From Episyrphus balteatus (lineage: Eukaryota > Arthropoda > Insecta > Diptera > Syrphidae), in assembly GCF_945859705.1 (NCBI RefSeq), contig NC_079134.1:65946437-66010436 (forward strand): a stretch of 64,000 bases of DNA, given 5' to 3'. A program made the translations under genes and the position numbers. The notes below the pieces were generated by a model. That model was not told the origin of the DNA and ran no database searches. It was given only the letters and a program-made list of their open reading frames with translations. Below, piece by piece: positions 54,442 through 64,000 of this stretch. Position 1 is the first letter of the stretch, and every line of letters starts with the position of its first letter.

Positions 54442-56229
54442 TAGGGGGAAGTGGTTACCCTTCGTACACGGTTACCCTGCGTACAGTGAGCATAAAACAA
54501 AAACTAAACGGTATTCAAACACTTGCTTACTAGTGTGCATAGACATAGTAGGTGCCGAGCTGCTCAATAAATTTTGAATCCTAAGTGCAACAGATTCGGT
54601 CGCTACAAGACGTTTTGTGTTTTTAGTGCTTTGAGTAATTTTTTTGGGTACTTTTGATGTCATATTGTGCGTAATTTTTGTATTTTTTTGGCTAAACAGT
54701 AATGAAGAATTTTTGGTTTAAAAATGTGTTTTAAATTTGTGTTTTAATTATAAATATTGCAAAATCTCAGTACACTTTTTCAGAAACCGGTTTTCTGTAT
54801 TATGTACAGCTTGGGGAGCATTCGTACAGTCAAACATGGGGCATATTCGTACGCCTACGTATGCTTCCCATTAAATTTTCTTGAGCAGATTACAATCAAA
54901 ACACGGAGTTACAGTTTTATTGAAGTGAAATTTAAACCTTTAAAATTAGTTTTTCGCATTCTATTATAAATGTAGGTTGGTATTTTTATATAAATAAATA
55001 ATTTCTTTCAGAATCATGGCGCGAAAATTTAAGTTTTTTATTATTTTTTGTTTTTGTTAAAGAAGAATTTATTTATTATAATTTAAATGATCCCAGTTAA
55101 AAATCGAACTCCGCCGCACCACTGACCGCTGCAGCATCCTCGCACGGCTTTTTGACCACCGCCACCATGATCATAAAATTTCTATTTCGCCGAACCACCG
55201 ACTGCCGGCGCTGGTGCGGCTGTGATGCGGCGGCCAAGAATATTTTTTTTTCTTTAAAAATTCAATTTCTATTTTTACTCGTAGAGTCAAAATGAATTCC
55301 TAATTTAAAAAAAATGGTGAGATCTAATACTTTAATTATATAAACAAAGTTTGAGTTAAATATTTTTCATTTTTTTTGTTCAAGCAGAATAAGGGTTAAG
55401 GGGTTGTATCCAGTTGTAAGTGCAAAAAAAACCATCTTTTTTGTGGAGTTTTTGTTAAGATTCATTTAATTATATAAACATAAAAAATACATATCCATAT
55501 AGCAAATTTAATGTATTAAAGGAATTCGATGAGTATTTAAAAAAATATTGGGTTCCGTTATTTTTGTATTAGATCTCCTAGACGACCTCCAAACAAAAGG
55601 TGTCTGGCGGTGAGCAAAATTTCTCCGAAACGGCTGGAGGCTTGAAATTTTTACACAATTTTCTTAGATATTTTTGTCAGGTAATGAACGAAGGAAAAAG
55701 GTTTTTGACAATAATTCGATTTTTAAGCCACTTAAAAGTCAACATTTTCGTGAAAAAAAAAACATTTTTTTCTTTGGGGAGCTGCCATTTTGTCAAAAAT
55801 CAAAATTTTGACTATTCCTCCGTTCATTACCTGCATTCGTCTATCCCGAAAATGAATATTTTGGTTTTTTTTAATTTTAAGTGACTTGGATCAGAGATAT
55901 CTTACACCTTTTTTTTTGAGGTCGTCTAGGAGATCTACTACAAAAATAACGGAACCCAATTTTTTTTTAAATACACAGCGAATTCTTTTAATACATTAAA
56001 TTTGCTATATGGATATGTATTTTTTATGTTTATATAATTAAATTCGTACAAAAATCTAATCCCAGTAAAATGGCTATAACTATTTAAGCCTTTGACTTAG
56101 AAGTGTCAAACTGTTTTGTAAAGTGTAATATATTATATATAAAGTCCCTTTACTCGAAACTGGAGTGAGTTAATAAATAACTAAAAATAAATAAGTAAAA
56201 ACTGTACGAAGGGTGACCACTTCCCCCTA
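54442..56229. mobile_element. 1.8-kb TIR element, TAGGGGGAAGTGGT ends
   Basis: The left end TAGGGGGAAGTGGTTACCCT and the inverted right end TAGGGGGAAGTGGTCACCCT agree for about 28 bp (to CGTACA). A second inner palindrome spans about 55455-55590 and 55917-56045 (TATTTTTGTATTAGATCTCC, TAGACGACCTC). A GC-rich island lies at 55105-55240. No target duplication is visible and no transposase frame is present. It interrupts LINE-E. Confidence 0.75.
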
Positions 56230-56232
56230 CGC

Positions 56233-56860
56233 ACTACATTCCAAAAGTATGCTGAATTTGTGCAATTTGCGAGGTTTTTCGCTTTTTCTTCACAATAGAT
56301 TTTTTTATATATTGGGCTCTGAAGCTGCCTCCATTACTCTTACGAAGAATTCTTAGAGCTATATCTAACTTTTCTCTGTAACATTGTGCGTTTTTCCATT
56401 TAAGCTTTGGTAAAAGCTCCAGCTCTACCGTTTCCTTTCGTTCTGTAGTTGCAATTCCAAACTCTAGAATCAAAGGCTGATGATCTGAATAAAGTGCTTC
56501 TCCTACCTCGAAGTTCGTAATGTACGAGTTTCATCCACCATTTGTGAGACAAACATCAGATGACCCTCGTATTCCAATGTAGGTGAAGTTGCCCTCTTTG
56601 TCTCCGAAACTTGTACCATTCAAAATTTGAAAGCCGAATGTGTCTCAAAGCTCGATGAGTTTGTTGCCTCTTGCATTGCTGATTTTATCTTTTGAGTTTC
56701 GTGTTATTCCTGCATTGTTAGGTGTGTTTTTTATTACCACCGGTCTTAACTGGACAAAAAAAACGCCTCGGGGCTTAACCTGAAATCTTGGCAGCACTGT
56801 ATATTGAATGTTCCGAAAACAGCAGACACAAAAAAAATTTAGAGTTGTCATATTTTTCGC
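56233..56860 (-). pseudogene. LINE-E endonuclease, C-terminal part
   Basis: The minus reading includes TPNNAGITRNSKDKISNARG, NKLIEL, then after an early stop DTFGFQILNGTSFGDKEGNF, TYIGIRGSSDVCLTNGG and, in the frame 56473-56233, ALYSDHQPLILEFG with the catalytic SDH. The order matches AP-type endonucleases of this LINE type. Related elements have VIDYV where DVCLTN is found. Confidence 0.75.
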
Positions 56861-57382
56861 TTTCGTCCTTTTCTTGTATTTTTCATATATGTTTTATAAA
56901 GAGATACAAAAATGTATGCTAGCAAAAATTCGCGCGAATTTTTATTTTCACACCTCAAAATTGATTCTCCCGTGGGCTAAATTTTTTTCCGCTTCGCGTT
57001 TGGGTTCTGAAAATTAAATAGATTCTCATGTAAGCAAATTTGTTTCCGCTTTGCCTTCAACCAATTAAAACAGGTGGGATTTATTCGTTTCTTATCTTTG
57101 TATTGTGATGACCGCCCTATTTGCGAGATAATTTTCCAAATCACCCGCGCTTATCATGCGAGGTTGGTTGTATTCAAAGTTATTCTACATTATTATTTTA
57201 TATTTCGAAAAGTGTGGGGCTTATATCCCAGTTAAATAAAAAATATGTTGGGCTAATGTCTCACTCAAGTGAGACATAATTCTTAAATTAAATGTCGTCC
57301 CACTCAAGTGGAACATAACTCCCAAAAATAAAGAGTGTTCGTTATGTCCTTGGGTCTTATGTCCCTACGCCACATTTGTATC

Positions 57383-60300
57383 GAATCCGTAACAAAAGTG
57401 TGAAAACAAAAAGTATTCACGACTTTTAGTATTAGGTAGGAAAGTATGAAACAATAAATGTATTCAAGGAAAAAAGTATGCGCGACAAAAGTTCGAAAAA
57501 TGGAAAACTATTATTTTGACCGGGTTTTGAGCTGGCAACAATTACAAAGAGAAAAGAGAATTTGCGAAAACAAAATTGGCGGTGGACAATAGACGAATTT
57601 ATTGTTAGATAGGGCTGGGGTCTCAGAAAAAAAGAGAGTATACAGAAATATTTATTCATAAGGATAGGAGGTCTAAATTTAATTTTCAGTCTCGCAGGTC
57701 GCAGCTGCGATGAGCAAGGCAAGAACAAAAGTGTGAATAAATAGACGAATTTATTGTTAGATAGGGCTGGGGTCTCAGAAAAAAAGAGAGTATACCTACA
57801 GAAATATTTATTCATAAGGATAGGAGGTCTAAATTTAATTTTCAGTCTCGCAGGTCGCAGCTGCGATGAGCGAGGCAAGAACAAAAGTGTGAAAACAAAA
57901 AGTATTCTGGACTTTTATAAGGTAGGAAAGTATGAACACATAAAAGTATTCAAGGAAAAAAGTATGCGCGACAAAAGTTCGAAAACTGAAAATTATTATT
58001 TTGACTGGCAAAAGTTACAAAGAGAAATGAGAATTTGCGAAAACAAATGTGGCGATGGACAATTCTGATTGGTCAAGAAAGAATAAATAGACGAATTTAT
58101 TGTTAAATAGGGCTGGGGTCTCAGAAAAAAAGAGAGTATACAAAAATATTTATTCATTTAATTTTCAGTCCCGCAGCTGCGATGAGGGAGGCAAGATTAA
58201 GAGTGCGCTCGATTATTTTTTTTTAATTAGGGAGAGTGGAGTATTTGTATGGAAGGTGGACGTCCCGCGGCCAATATATTGTTATAGGCCAGTCATTATG
58301 TCGTAAAAAACGGCTTATAAATGCAAAATGACCGAGAAAGCTAAATTTTGGATATGTTGTAGGGGATGCTTAAAAAAGCTTAACTTGAAGTTTTCGACCA
58401 AGATTTCCTATGAGCTTTTTCCGCCACTTTGAAAAAAAGGATAAAATTGGTTTTTTGACAGTAACTCGGCTATCTGACGAGATACGAAGATACCCCTTTC
58501 TACCAACTAGTTTGTGGGCAATTTATTTTTTCCCTTTCATTTATCCATTTATCCTAAATTTTCCAACCAGCCATATGCTGCTAATAATTTTTTTATTTTC
58601 AAAAGTTATTGACACTGATCTAATTGCAATTTTGATAAACTAAATAATATAGAGATTGAAACAAATTACAAAATGCACACTCAACACAAAAAGCCGGTAT
58701 ATGTACTTACAAAATTTGGGTTAATAAAATTGGGGTTAAAAGAAACCATTACTATTTTCTTCTCATTATTTATTAAATAAATACATACATATGTATGCAT
58801 GTGTTAATGATATAATAATATAAACATTAAAAAAAACATGAATGATTGTTTTTTTTACAACCGAACGAGCGGCTTTCTTGGCGGTGGGCGCGGACTTAAC
58901 GACCTTGCGGCCAGCTGGAAGTCGTAATTTTTGTCCAAAAAAAAAACTAAAAATACAAAATTGTAGGTCTGAGTATGGTCTACAAATTTTATGTTAATAA
59001 TTTTTTCGATATTCATCACACAAAAATAGATAATGTCAAAAAACAAATGGCATGTCCCAAATTTTTGACTTTTTTAATCGATATCTCGAAAACGGTTCAT
59101 GATACGCAAAAAATATGTATCCATGAATTGTAGAACATGGTAAAAGCTACAAAAAAACTTATTGTAAAATTTTCGTATCTCGTCGGATAGCCGAGTTATT
59201 GTCAAAAAACCAATTTTATCCTTTTTTTCAAAGTGGCGGAAAAAGCTCATAGGAAATCTTGGTCGAAAACTTCAAGTTAAGCTTTTTTAAGCATCCACTA
59301 CAACATATCCAAAATTTAGCTTTCTCGGTCATTTTGCATTTCTAAGCCGTTTTTTACGACATAATGACTGGCCTATAACAATATATTGGCCGCGGGACGT
59401 CCACCTTCCATACAAAAACACCACTCTCCCTAATTAAAAAAAAATAATCGAGCGCACTCTTAATCTTGCCTCCCTCATCGCAGCTGCGGGACTGAAAATT
59501 AAATGAATAAATATTTTTGTATACTCTCTTTTTTTCTGAGACCCCAGCCCTATCTAACAATAAATTCATCTATTTATTCACACTTTGGTTCTTGCCTCGC
59601 TCATCGCAGCTGCGAGACTGAAAATTAAATTTAGACCTCCTATCCTTATGAATAAATATTTCTGTAGGTATACTCTCTTTTTTTCTGAGACCCCAGCCCT
59701 ATCTAACAATAAATTCATCTATTTATTCACACTTTGGTTCTTGCCTCGCTCATCGCAGCTGCGAGACTGAAAATTAAATTTAGACCTCCTATCCTTATGA
59801 ATAAATATTTCTGTAGGTATACTCTCTTTTTTTCTGAGACCCCAGCCCTATCTAACAATAAATTCATCTATTTATTCACACTTTTGTTCTTGCCTCGCTC
59901 ATCGCAGCTGCGACCTGCGAGACTGAAAATTAAATTTAGACCTCCTATCCTTATGAATAAATATTTCTGTAGGTATACTCTCTTTTTTTCTGAGACCCCA
60001 GCCCTATCTAACAATAAATTCGTCTATTTATTCACACTTTTGTTCTTGCCTTGCTCATCGCAGCTGCGACCTGCGAGACTGAAAATTAAATTTAGACCTC
60101 CTATCCTTATGAATAAATATTTCTGTATACTCTCTTTTTTTCTGAGACCCCAGCCCTATCTAACAATAAATTCGTCTATTTCTTCCTTCTTGACCAATCA
60201 GAATTGTCCACCGCCAATTTTGTTTTCGCAAATTCTCTTTTCTCTTTGTAATTGTTGCCAGCTCAAAACCCGGTCAAAATAATAGTTTTCCATTTTTCGA

Positions 60301-60409
60301 ACTTTTGTCGCGCATACTTTTTTCCTTGAATACATTTATTGTTTCATACTTTCCTACCTAATACTAAAAGTCGTGAATACTTTTTGTTTTCACACTTTTG
60401 ACGGGTTCC
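57383..60409. mobile_element. 3.0-kb Mutator-like fold-back, 10-bp TSD CATTTGTATC
   Basis: CATTTGTATC lies at 57373-57382 and 60410-60419, with the empty site at 61298-61307. The ends GAATCCGTAACAAAAGTGTG and (inverse) GGAACCCGTCAAAAGTGTG lead into arms of about 1.1-1.2 kb that match in inverse. Each arm carries tandem units of about 149-157 bp: about three at 57590-58200 and five at 59460-60180. The loop is about 58500-59165. A 9-10-bp duplication and very long inverted arms fit MULEs, by inference. No transposase. Confidence 0.85.
58855..58928 (-). other. GC-rich island, possible captured exon scrap
   Basis: About 65 bp of roughly 65% GC sits in the AT-rich loop of the fold-back. One minus frame reads LPAGRKVVKSAPTAKKAARS, a Lys/Ala-rich string resembling histone-H1- or ribosomal-protein-type tails. 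The origin is not identified. It could be a host gene fragment taken up by the element. Confidence 0.4.
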
Positions 60410-61740
60410 CATTTGTATCACATCTTGAAACTTATCTAGGTTAATGAATAATTAAGAGGCATATAAGAGCCAAAACTTTTTTGGAACCTATACCTCGATG
60501 GGATGAACATAAGTCCCAAATTGGTATGGGAGCCATTGTGCCCAAATAAATTTGGGCCTTATATGCCTTTGAAAATAAGAAAAAGGGTAACATACCGGTT
60601 AACTTGCGTTTGCTTTTATGCTGACTTTTCTAACATTCGGCCTTATTTCTCAGTTGGGACTCGGCGTTATTTCACTTTGACAAAGTGCAATAAGGCCGAA
60701 TGTTGAAATTCGGCGTTATTTCGCTTTTGTAAAGTGAAATAACGCCGAATTTTGGAATTCGGCGTTATTTCGCTCGGCGTTATTTCACGGCACCGTGCGG
60801 GCATTCAAATCACCTATGATAATTGAGTTTTGGATGTCATCACTCATCGCCAATTCGCGCGAATTTTTATTTTCACACCTCAAAATTGATTCTCCCGTGG
60901 GCTAAATTTTTTTCCGCTTCGCGTTTGGGTTCCGAAAATTAAATAGATTCTCATGTAAGCAAATTTTTTTCCGCTTTGCCTTCAACCAATTAAAACAGGT
61001 GGGATTTATTCGTTTCTTATCTTTGTATTGTGATGACCGCCCTATTTGCGAGATAATTTTCCAAATCACCCGCGCTTATCATGCGAGGTTGGTTGTATTC
61101 AAAGTTATTCTACATTATTATTTTATATTTTGAAAAGTGTGGGGCTTATATCCCAGTTAAATAAAAAATATGTTGGGCTAATGTCTCACTCAAGTGAGAC
61201 ATAATTCTTAAATTAAATGTCGTCCCACTCAAGTGGAACATAACTCCCAAAAATAAAGAGTGTTCGTTATGTCCTTGGGTCTTATGTCCCTGCGCCACAT
61301 TTGTATCACATCTTGAAACTTATCTAGGTTAATGAATAATTAAGAGGCATATAAGAGCCAAAACTTTTTTGGAACCTATACCTCGATGGGATGAACATAA
61401 GTCCCAAATTGGTATGGGAGCCATTGTGCCCAAATAAATTTGGGCCTTATATGCCTTTGAAAATAAGAAAAAGGGTAACATACCGGTTAACTTGCGTTTG
61501 CTCTTATGCTGACTTTTCTAACATTCGGCCTTATTTCTCAGTTGGGACTCGGCGTTATTTCACTTTGACAAAGTGCAATAAGGCCGAATGTTGAAATTCG
61601 GCGTTATTTCGCTTTTGTAAAGTGAAATAAGGCCGAATTTTGGAATTCGGCGTTATTTCGCTCGGCGTTATTTCACGGCACCGTGCGGGCATTCAAATCA
61701 CCTATGATTATTGAGTTTTGGATGTCATCACTCATCGCCA

Positions 61741-62173
61741 ATTCTTGCAGCTGAGCAAAATTTCTTTCCCAATGATTGCAGTTCAGATAAATCGAAATAA
61801 GTGGAACACTAAGTTGTCGAACATCAGTTTGAGGAATGTTGATTCAGATTCGACTACAAACTCACAGGCGATTCCTTAGTTTTTTTTATACCCAAAGTAG
61901 CAGTGCGTTTATTTGTGTTTTAATCTTCAATGAAAATCTTCTCTTCTCTAGAGTTGCTGCTGGATAGTCTCGGTGTATGGATACTCCCGTTCCTCGAAGA
62001 GCTGATGCCGCTTTCAAAGCTCTACCAACATCTTCGCTTTCACGCATTTTCACCATTACGTTCGCCATCGATCCAACCCAATTCAATGATCTAGAAGATT
62101 CTACTATGCTATCGTTGTTAGCTTTCAATAATTCCATACAAATAGCTTTGGCTTTGGTTGCTGGGTCATACAT
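61741..62173 (-). pseudogene. LINE-E N-terminal domain and endonuclease start
   Basis: The frame 62173-61886 reads MYDPATKAKAICMELLKANN, VMVKMRESEDVGRALKAASA and LRGTGVSIHRDYPAATLEKR, the RNA-binding-like domain that precedes the endonuclease in this LINE type. After decay it resumes as YLNCNHWERNFAQLQELAMS and SIIIGDLNART, the endonuclease GDxNAR block near 61690. The endonuclease stretch in between is deleted or unreadable. Confidence 0.75.
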
Positions 62174-62180
62174 ATTATGG

Positions 62181-63371
62181 AAATAAAATTATTTACTACG
62201 ACTACTACTGCATTACGGCGCATGTTAAAATGTGGACATTAACCGTTTTCCTAAATATACAAAAAAAAACAAACAGCCACCAACAACTTATGATTTTTTT
62301 TTGTTCTAAAAGCTTGAAAAAAGCATAAATCCTTAAAGTTCTTTCACAAGAACAAAAAAATAGGAGAAGTTTATGAAGGAAGTTTACGAATGGTAACTCT
62401 TATAATTGTGAATACTTTAATAGCCCAGTAATTTTAGGCATAAATTTGGGGTAAAACCCAATCTTCGGAAAAATTCCTACTGGGCTCGATTTTGGTATAG
62501 ACCTTCGTTACGGCGCGCAGTGTGGGAATTCGCTCATTTAGCGGAATTAAATTAATAGCGCTTACAAATTTAACTTTTTGGGAATTCTTTGTTTGCAAGA
62601 TTAATTATAAATATATCAATAATGAAACATAATAACAATTATTTAAATATCTCGTCAAATTTTGTATGTACAGAACTCTGAAAGTACAAGTTTTTTCCCT
62701 TTCGTTGACTCATTTTTAAAAGTACTGTACGGTCACAAACAAAAAATGTTACCATTTCTTTTTTATAATATTTAAATAAGTAAAATAATGAGTAGAAGTA
62801 CGATTAATAACACGAACACGTTTTTGGCACTTTGATATACCCTCTTAAAAAATTAATTTCGCACAAAAACAAAACTTTTCATTCATTTTTGTTGGTACTA
62901 TTTATATCTATTACATACGAAAATGAAATAGAAATAATTTTGTATGCATAATTAGCCAATTTTTTGATAAACGGAGCACATAGATGTATTTCAACAATCT
63001 AAGCGGCCAAAATTGTTTTTTCATTTTTTTTATTTTATAGCACGCAAATTACAAAAATCAGTTGTCTTTTCTACAAAAAATAATTTTTTAGGAAAAAAAT
63101 TTTATTTACAAAATACATTTTTTTTTTTTGAAAAAAAAATTTTTTTTCGTGAATTTTTTTTTTTTGAAAAAAAAAATTAAAAAAATATTTTTAAATGGCC
63201 TATACAAAATTACTTGATTACGAGAGAAAAAATTGAGATTATAATTTTTTTAATACTAACTATGCAAATATATTAAAATTTTCTATGTGCTGAAAATTCG
63301 CGCAACCGCGCTATTCCGTGGCTAAATTTTCAAGAATTTGTTAGCTTAGGCCTCTAAGTTTTCATATTAAT
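62181..63371. other. AT-rich stretch without recognisable features
   Basis: Long A and T runs, especially 62990-63200 (TTTTTTTTTTTGAAAAAAAA-type). TTACGGCGC occurs at 62212 and 62510 in the same orientation. No ORF, LINE motif or inverted end pair could be supported. Confidence 0.5.
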
Positions 63372-64000
63372 AACAAAAAGAAAGTCAGATGGTTATCCTA
63401 ATACCTTAAATTATTTAAATCACTCTTCTAGTGATTCGAAAGTTATAACTAATTTATTTGCCAATTTTTTCAGCCTTGCGTTTTCTGATAGTAACTTTGT
63501 GCCTGATAGTAACTACTTCACCTACATGAATAACTGTAACCAAACATCTCTAGTATCAATTAATATTACTGTTGAAGATGTGATACAAAAAATTTATAAA
63601 CTTAAGAATGATTTCTCATCGGGTCCTGATGGCTTGCCCGCGATTGCACTAAAAAATGCGTAGCCCATTTAGCCTCACCTATTGCCACTCTGTTTCAAAA
63701 ATCCATAACTCTAGGGTTTTTTCCATCAATCTGGAAGGATTCATTCATCATCCTTATTCAGAAAAAGAGTGCAAAAGTGATATTGCTAACTTTAGACCAA
63801 TTGCCAAATTATCGTGCATCCCAAAACTTTTTGAAAGTATTATCTTCGACACACTATATTTTAATTGTAAATCATTGTTTTCAGCCAGACAACACGGTTT
63901 TCTGAAAGGCAAGTCTACGACCACTAATTTAACCGAGTTTGTATCGTACACTTTGAAATCATTAGAAAATAAGAACGAAGTTGATGTCATTGCTACAGAC
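63372..64000 (+). pseudogene. LINE-C-type RT fragment, runs off the right edge
   Basis: Plus frames with shifts read KSDGYPNTLNYLNHSSSDSK, VITNLFANFFSLAFSDSNF, VEDVIQKIYKLKNDFSSGPD and GLPAIALKNA. After a stop they give FFPSIWKDSFIILIQKK, FRPIAKLSCIPKLFESIIFD, SARQHGFLKGKSTTTNLTEF and NKNEVDVIATD, which is just before the first catalytic Asp block. RT motifs and spacing resemble LINE-C, but the sequence is a different copy or family. The endonuclease is not visible to the left. Confidence 0.82.

Larger units (their letters stand above)
56927..61740. repeat. Tandem duplication of an 888-bp family-E unit
   Basis: The unit is A (56927-57372) plus B (60410-60851) in the first copy and 60852-61297 plus 61298-61740 in the second. 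Both run from ATTCGCGCGAATTTTTATTT to the LINE-E piece GATGTCATCACTCATCGCC and are nearly identical. About 60 bp of LINE-E endonuclease is included in each copy. The first copy is split by the 3-kb element 57383-60409. Frames of 67 residues at 60503-60706 and 61391-61594 are the same B segment and show no domain. Confidence 0.9.
42955..62180 (-). mobile_element. LINE-E: one EN-RT LINE dispersed over 19 kb
   Basis: Minus-strand pieces in proper order: N-terminal domain and EN start (62173-61741), EN end (56860-56233), linker (52533-52305), RT fingers (50740-50481), RT palm and thumb (44003-43113), 3' region (to about 42955). At the LOA joint the two halves share ACAGTACAATTT and the protein joins without loss (SLMYKLYC to KGMSHKSG). 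The clade is unassigned; the RT is of a type widespread in insects, and the catalytic FADD is intact. Confidence 0.78.

Noticed and set aside
59734..60282. 182-residue plus-strand frame with repeated LKIKFRPPILMNKYF units
   Set aside because: It arises from tandem units in the right arm of the fold-back; the same units are open on the left arm's other strand. No start context or domain supports translation.
1..64000. tRNA, rRNA or intact host genes
   Set aside because: None could be recognised on either strand. All long frames with recognisable domains belong to retroelements.

Overview
The window reads as a heterochromatin-like, AT-rich stretch of an insect genome. A fly is my guess, from the element mix and the TATGTATGTATA-type simple sequence, but this is not proven. 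I find no intact host gene, tRNA, rRNA or CRISPR array. Almost every long open frame belongs to a dead or decaying transposable element. The window is a nest of at least seven LINE copies, three Penelope-like copies, a Helitron, several TIR elements or MITEs, and long fold-back palindromes.

Layout. 1-485: truncated reverse copy of a hAT-like MITE. 519-1164: palindromic element. 1175-4965: two inverted arms around a Penelope fragment (P2) that carries a Harbinger-like MITE (2568-3288). 4985-9540: LINE-A, minus strand. 9940-19850: Penelope copy P1, minus strand, split by LINE-B (about 11336-16150, itself holding a MITE at 14469-14906) and by a hAT-like element (16586-19772) that contains a Helitron (16926-18710). 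19880-33180: LINE-C, plus strand, split by an RTE-like 3' fragment, a Jockey element (20968-25350), small TIR elements and a fold-back family. 33181-41540: Penelope copy P3, plus strand, split by a 6.2-kb CAGGGTG-ended element (33277-39494) and a LOA-clade fragment (40070-40748). 41546-42946: hAT-like MITE. 43000-62180: LINE-E, minus strand, one element scattered over 19 kb by a full LOA-clade LINE (44004-50480), several MITEs, and a tandemly duplicated repeat that received a 3-kb Mutator-like fold-back (57383-60409). 63372-64000: another LINE running off the right edge.

The strongest results are insertion junctions that can be checked inside the window, because an uninterrupted copy is also present. 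The Helitron sits exactly between A and T, and its empty site lies at 193/194. The CAGGGTG element sits at a TA, with its empty site in P1. The LOA fragment sits between two copies of TTTCCGAAGGAATAGG, with its empty site in P1. The Mutator-like fold-back has a 10-bp duplication, with its empty site at 61298-61307.

The most unusual structure is a 2.04-kb element with CACCGGCAC ends (33436-35476) that carries an inverted copy of an internal LINE-C segment. In the stretches compared it is identical to LINE-C 31302-33057. The result is a pair of 1,756-nt inverted arms 638 bp apart, able to form a long hairpin RNA. Both arms share the same disabling lesions, so the copy was made after the LINE died and not by retrotransposition. 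An assembly fold-back artefact must be excluded first.

I worked by eye. Element boundaries without stated target duplications are approximate, and clade names rest on motif recognition rather than searches.
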